In this document: positions 4,827 through 5,320 of the stretch, in pieces | Layout: each line of letters opens with the position of its first letter | Position numbering within the stretch: position 1 is the stretch's first letter | Origin: Pseudomonadota bacterium | Lineage (GTDB): Bacteria > Pseudomonadota > Alphaproteobacteria > Rhizobiales > Xanthobacteraceae | Assembly (NCBI GenBank): GCA_023387555.1 | Contig: JAEWHY010000001.1 | Location: 1 to 5,320, forward strand | Length of the DNA stretch: 5,320 nt | Direction: 5' to 3' | Translations under genes and position numbers: made by a program | Notes under the pieces: generated by a model | Told to the model about the DNA's origin: nothing | Database searches by the model: none | Seen by the model: the letters and a program-made list of their open reading frames with translations, nothing else

Positions 4827-5320
4827 TCATGCCGCTTGCCGCGCAGCGGCAACGGCGGCGCCCCGGATGAGGTCGACCAGTGCCAGCGGGTCCGACGGAT
4901 CGCTGTCGCCACGCCAGGCAATGTGCTGGTCCGGCCGGATCAGGGCCAGCTTGTGCGGATAGAGATCGCCGGCGCTTTCCGCAGGCAGATCGACGACGAC
5001 CAGCGGCACGCCGCGGTGAGCGGCCGCCTGCACCAGAGCGTCCACATCCACGGAAGCGTCGAAGCGCAGCAGCGAATAATCCGGTCCCAGCAAGTCGTAG
5101 AGCGAGCGGCCGTCCGGCAGGCGGAAATACGGTGCGCGGCAGCCCGGCACCGTCGACGGGGTGAAGTCGTACATCGTGTAGGACGGGTGTTCGCCGCCAT
5201 CGTAGGCGATGATCGGTGACTGGGCGTAGAAATAGCCGAAGTTCAGTCCGCCGCAGCAATATTGATGGACGTTGAGGTCATAGGCCTCCTGGCCGACGCG
5301 AGCCCGCGCCGCGTCGCCTT
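4827..5320 (-). CDS. FAD-dependent aromatic monooxygenase-like protein, C-terminal part (5' end outside window)
   Basis: The frame is open from the window edge to TGA at 4829-4827 and shows 163 C-terminal residues. It resembles the C-terminal part of single-component flavin hydroxylases (phenol hydroxylase/MhpA/PgaE type, PF01494 family). These use NAD(P)H, FAD and O2 to hydroxylate aromatic or polyketide-like rings. Recognisable segments, numbered from the first full codon at 5318, are LNFGYFYAQSPII (~28-40), YDFTPSTVPGCRAPYFRL (~50-67) with the following DGRSLYDLLG, and the C-terminal thioredoxin-like domain ending LALIRPDQHIAWRG (~124-137). The FAD-binding GxGxxG region and the second FAD motif (GD near the middle) are upstream, out of view. 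The ATG at 5174 is internal, because family-typical residues continue upstream of it. The protein is probably cytoplasmic. A terminator follows. The substrate cannot be told from this fragment. Confidence 0.88.
   Translation of the reverse strand, partial: GDAARARVGQEAYDLNVHQYCCGGLNFGYFYAQSPIIAYDGGEHPSYTMYDFTPSTVPGCRAPYFRLPDGRSLYDLLGPDYSLLRFDASVDVDALVQAAAHRGVPLVVVDLPAESAGDLYPHKLALIRPDQHIAWRGDSDPSDPLALVDLIRGAAVAAARQAA

Noticed and set aside
4836..4852. Small hairpin (TTGCCGC / GCGGCAA) in the last codons of the monooxygenase gene
   Set aside because: It lies in coding sequence for an alanine-rich tail, has no T-run, and a better terminator follows.
1..5320. Search for a novel defence, mobile or CRISPR-like system
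   Set aside because: No repeat-spacer pattern, transposase, integrase, toxin-antitoxin pair, reverse transcriptase or attachment-site repeats were seen. All larger genes belong to familiar families.

Overview
This is a high-GC stretch with strong third-position G/C bias. It looks like an alphaproteobacterial chromosome, probably Bradyrhizobium, Rhodopseudomonas, Afipia or a relative. That guess rests on codon use, on a class II cytochrome resembling the c-556 cytochromes of that group, and on recalled family resemblance of the diheme cytochrome. No search was possible, so it is an inference. No transposase, integrase, tRNA, rRNA or CRISPR array was seen, and no gene-free stretch exceeds about 165 bases.

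Layout from left to right. (1) Bases 1-1776 (+) hold the C-terminal half of an RND/HAE1 inner-membrane efflux pump whose start lies outside the window. It is closed by a textbook terminator, a perfect 13-bp stem. (2) Bases 1940-3405 (+) hold two exported electron carriers. The first is a class II cytochrome (c'/c-556 type) and the second is a membrane-anchored diheme cytochrome c. The 110 bases between them hold several overlapping hairpins that look like a terminator or attenuator. (3) A spacer of about 150 bases contains a 15-bp direct repeat that starts over the diheme stop codon, followed by several inverted repeats. (4) Bases 3555-4472 (+) hold an EamA/DMT-family transporter with ten predicted membrane spans. 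(5) On the minus strand, running right to left, are the C-terminal part of a FAD-dependent aromatic monooxygenase-like protein (4827-5320, start outside the window), its intrinsic terminator (4746-4775), and a 78-residue stand-alone Lrp/AsnC ligand-binding domain (4476-4712). The last of these converges on the EamA gene with only 3 bases between the stop codons.

Functionally this looks like ordinary chromosomal accessory content: two transport proteins, a periplasmic electron-transfer pair, a small ligand-binding protein and a flavin monooxygenase. The best-supported functional link is between the two cytochromes, which are neighbours on the same strand and both act outside the cytoplasmic membrane. 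No dehydrogenase or oxidase partner is visible in the window, so their electron donor and acceptor are unknown. No clearly new biological system is evident. The most interesting points are the layered RNA folds between the cytochrome genes, an atypical heme-ligand region in the diheme protein, the repeat cluster after it, and the orphan Lrp/AsnC domain gene directly behind a terminator.
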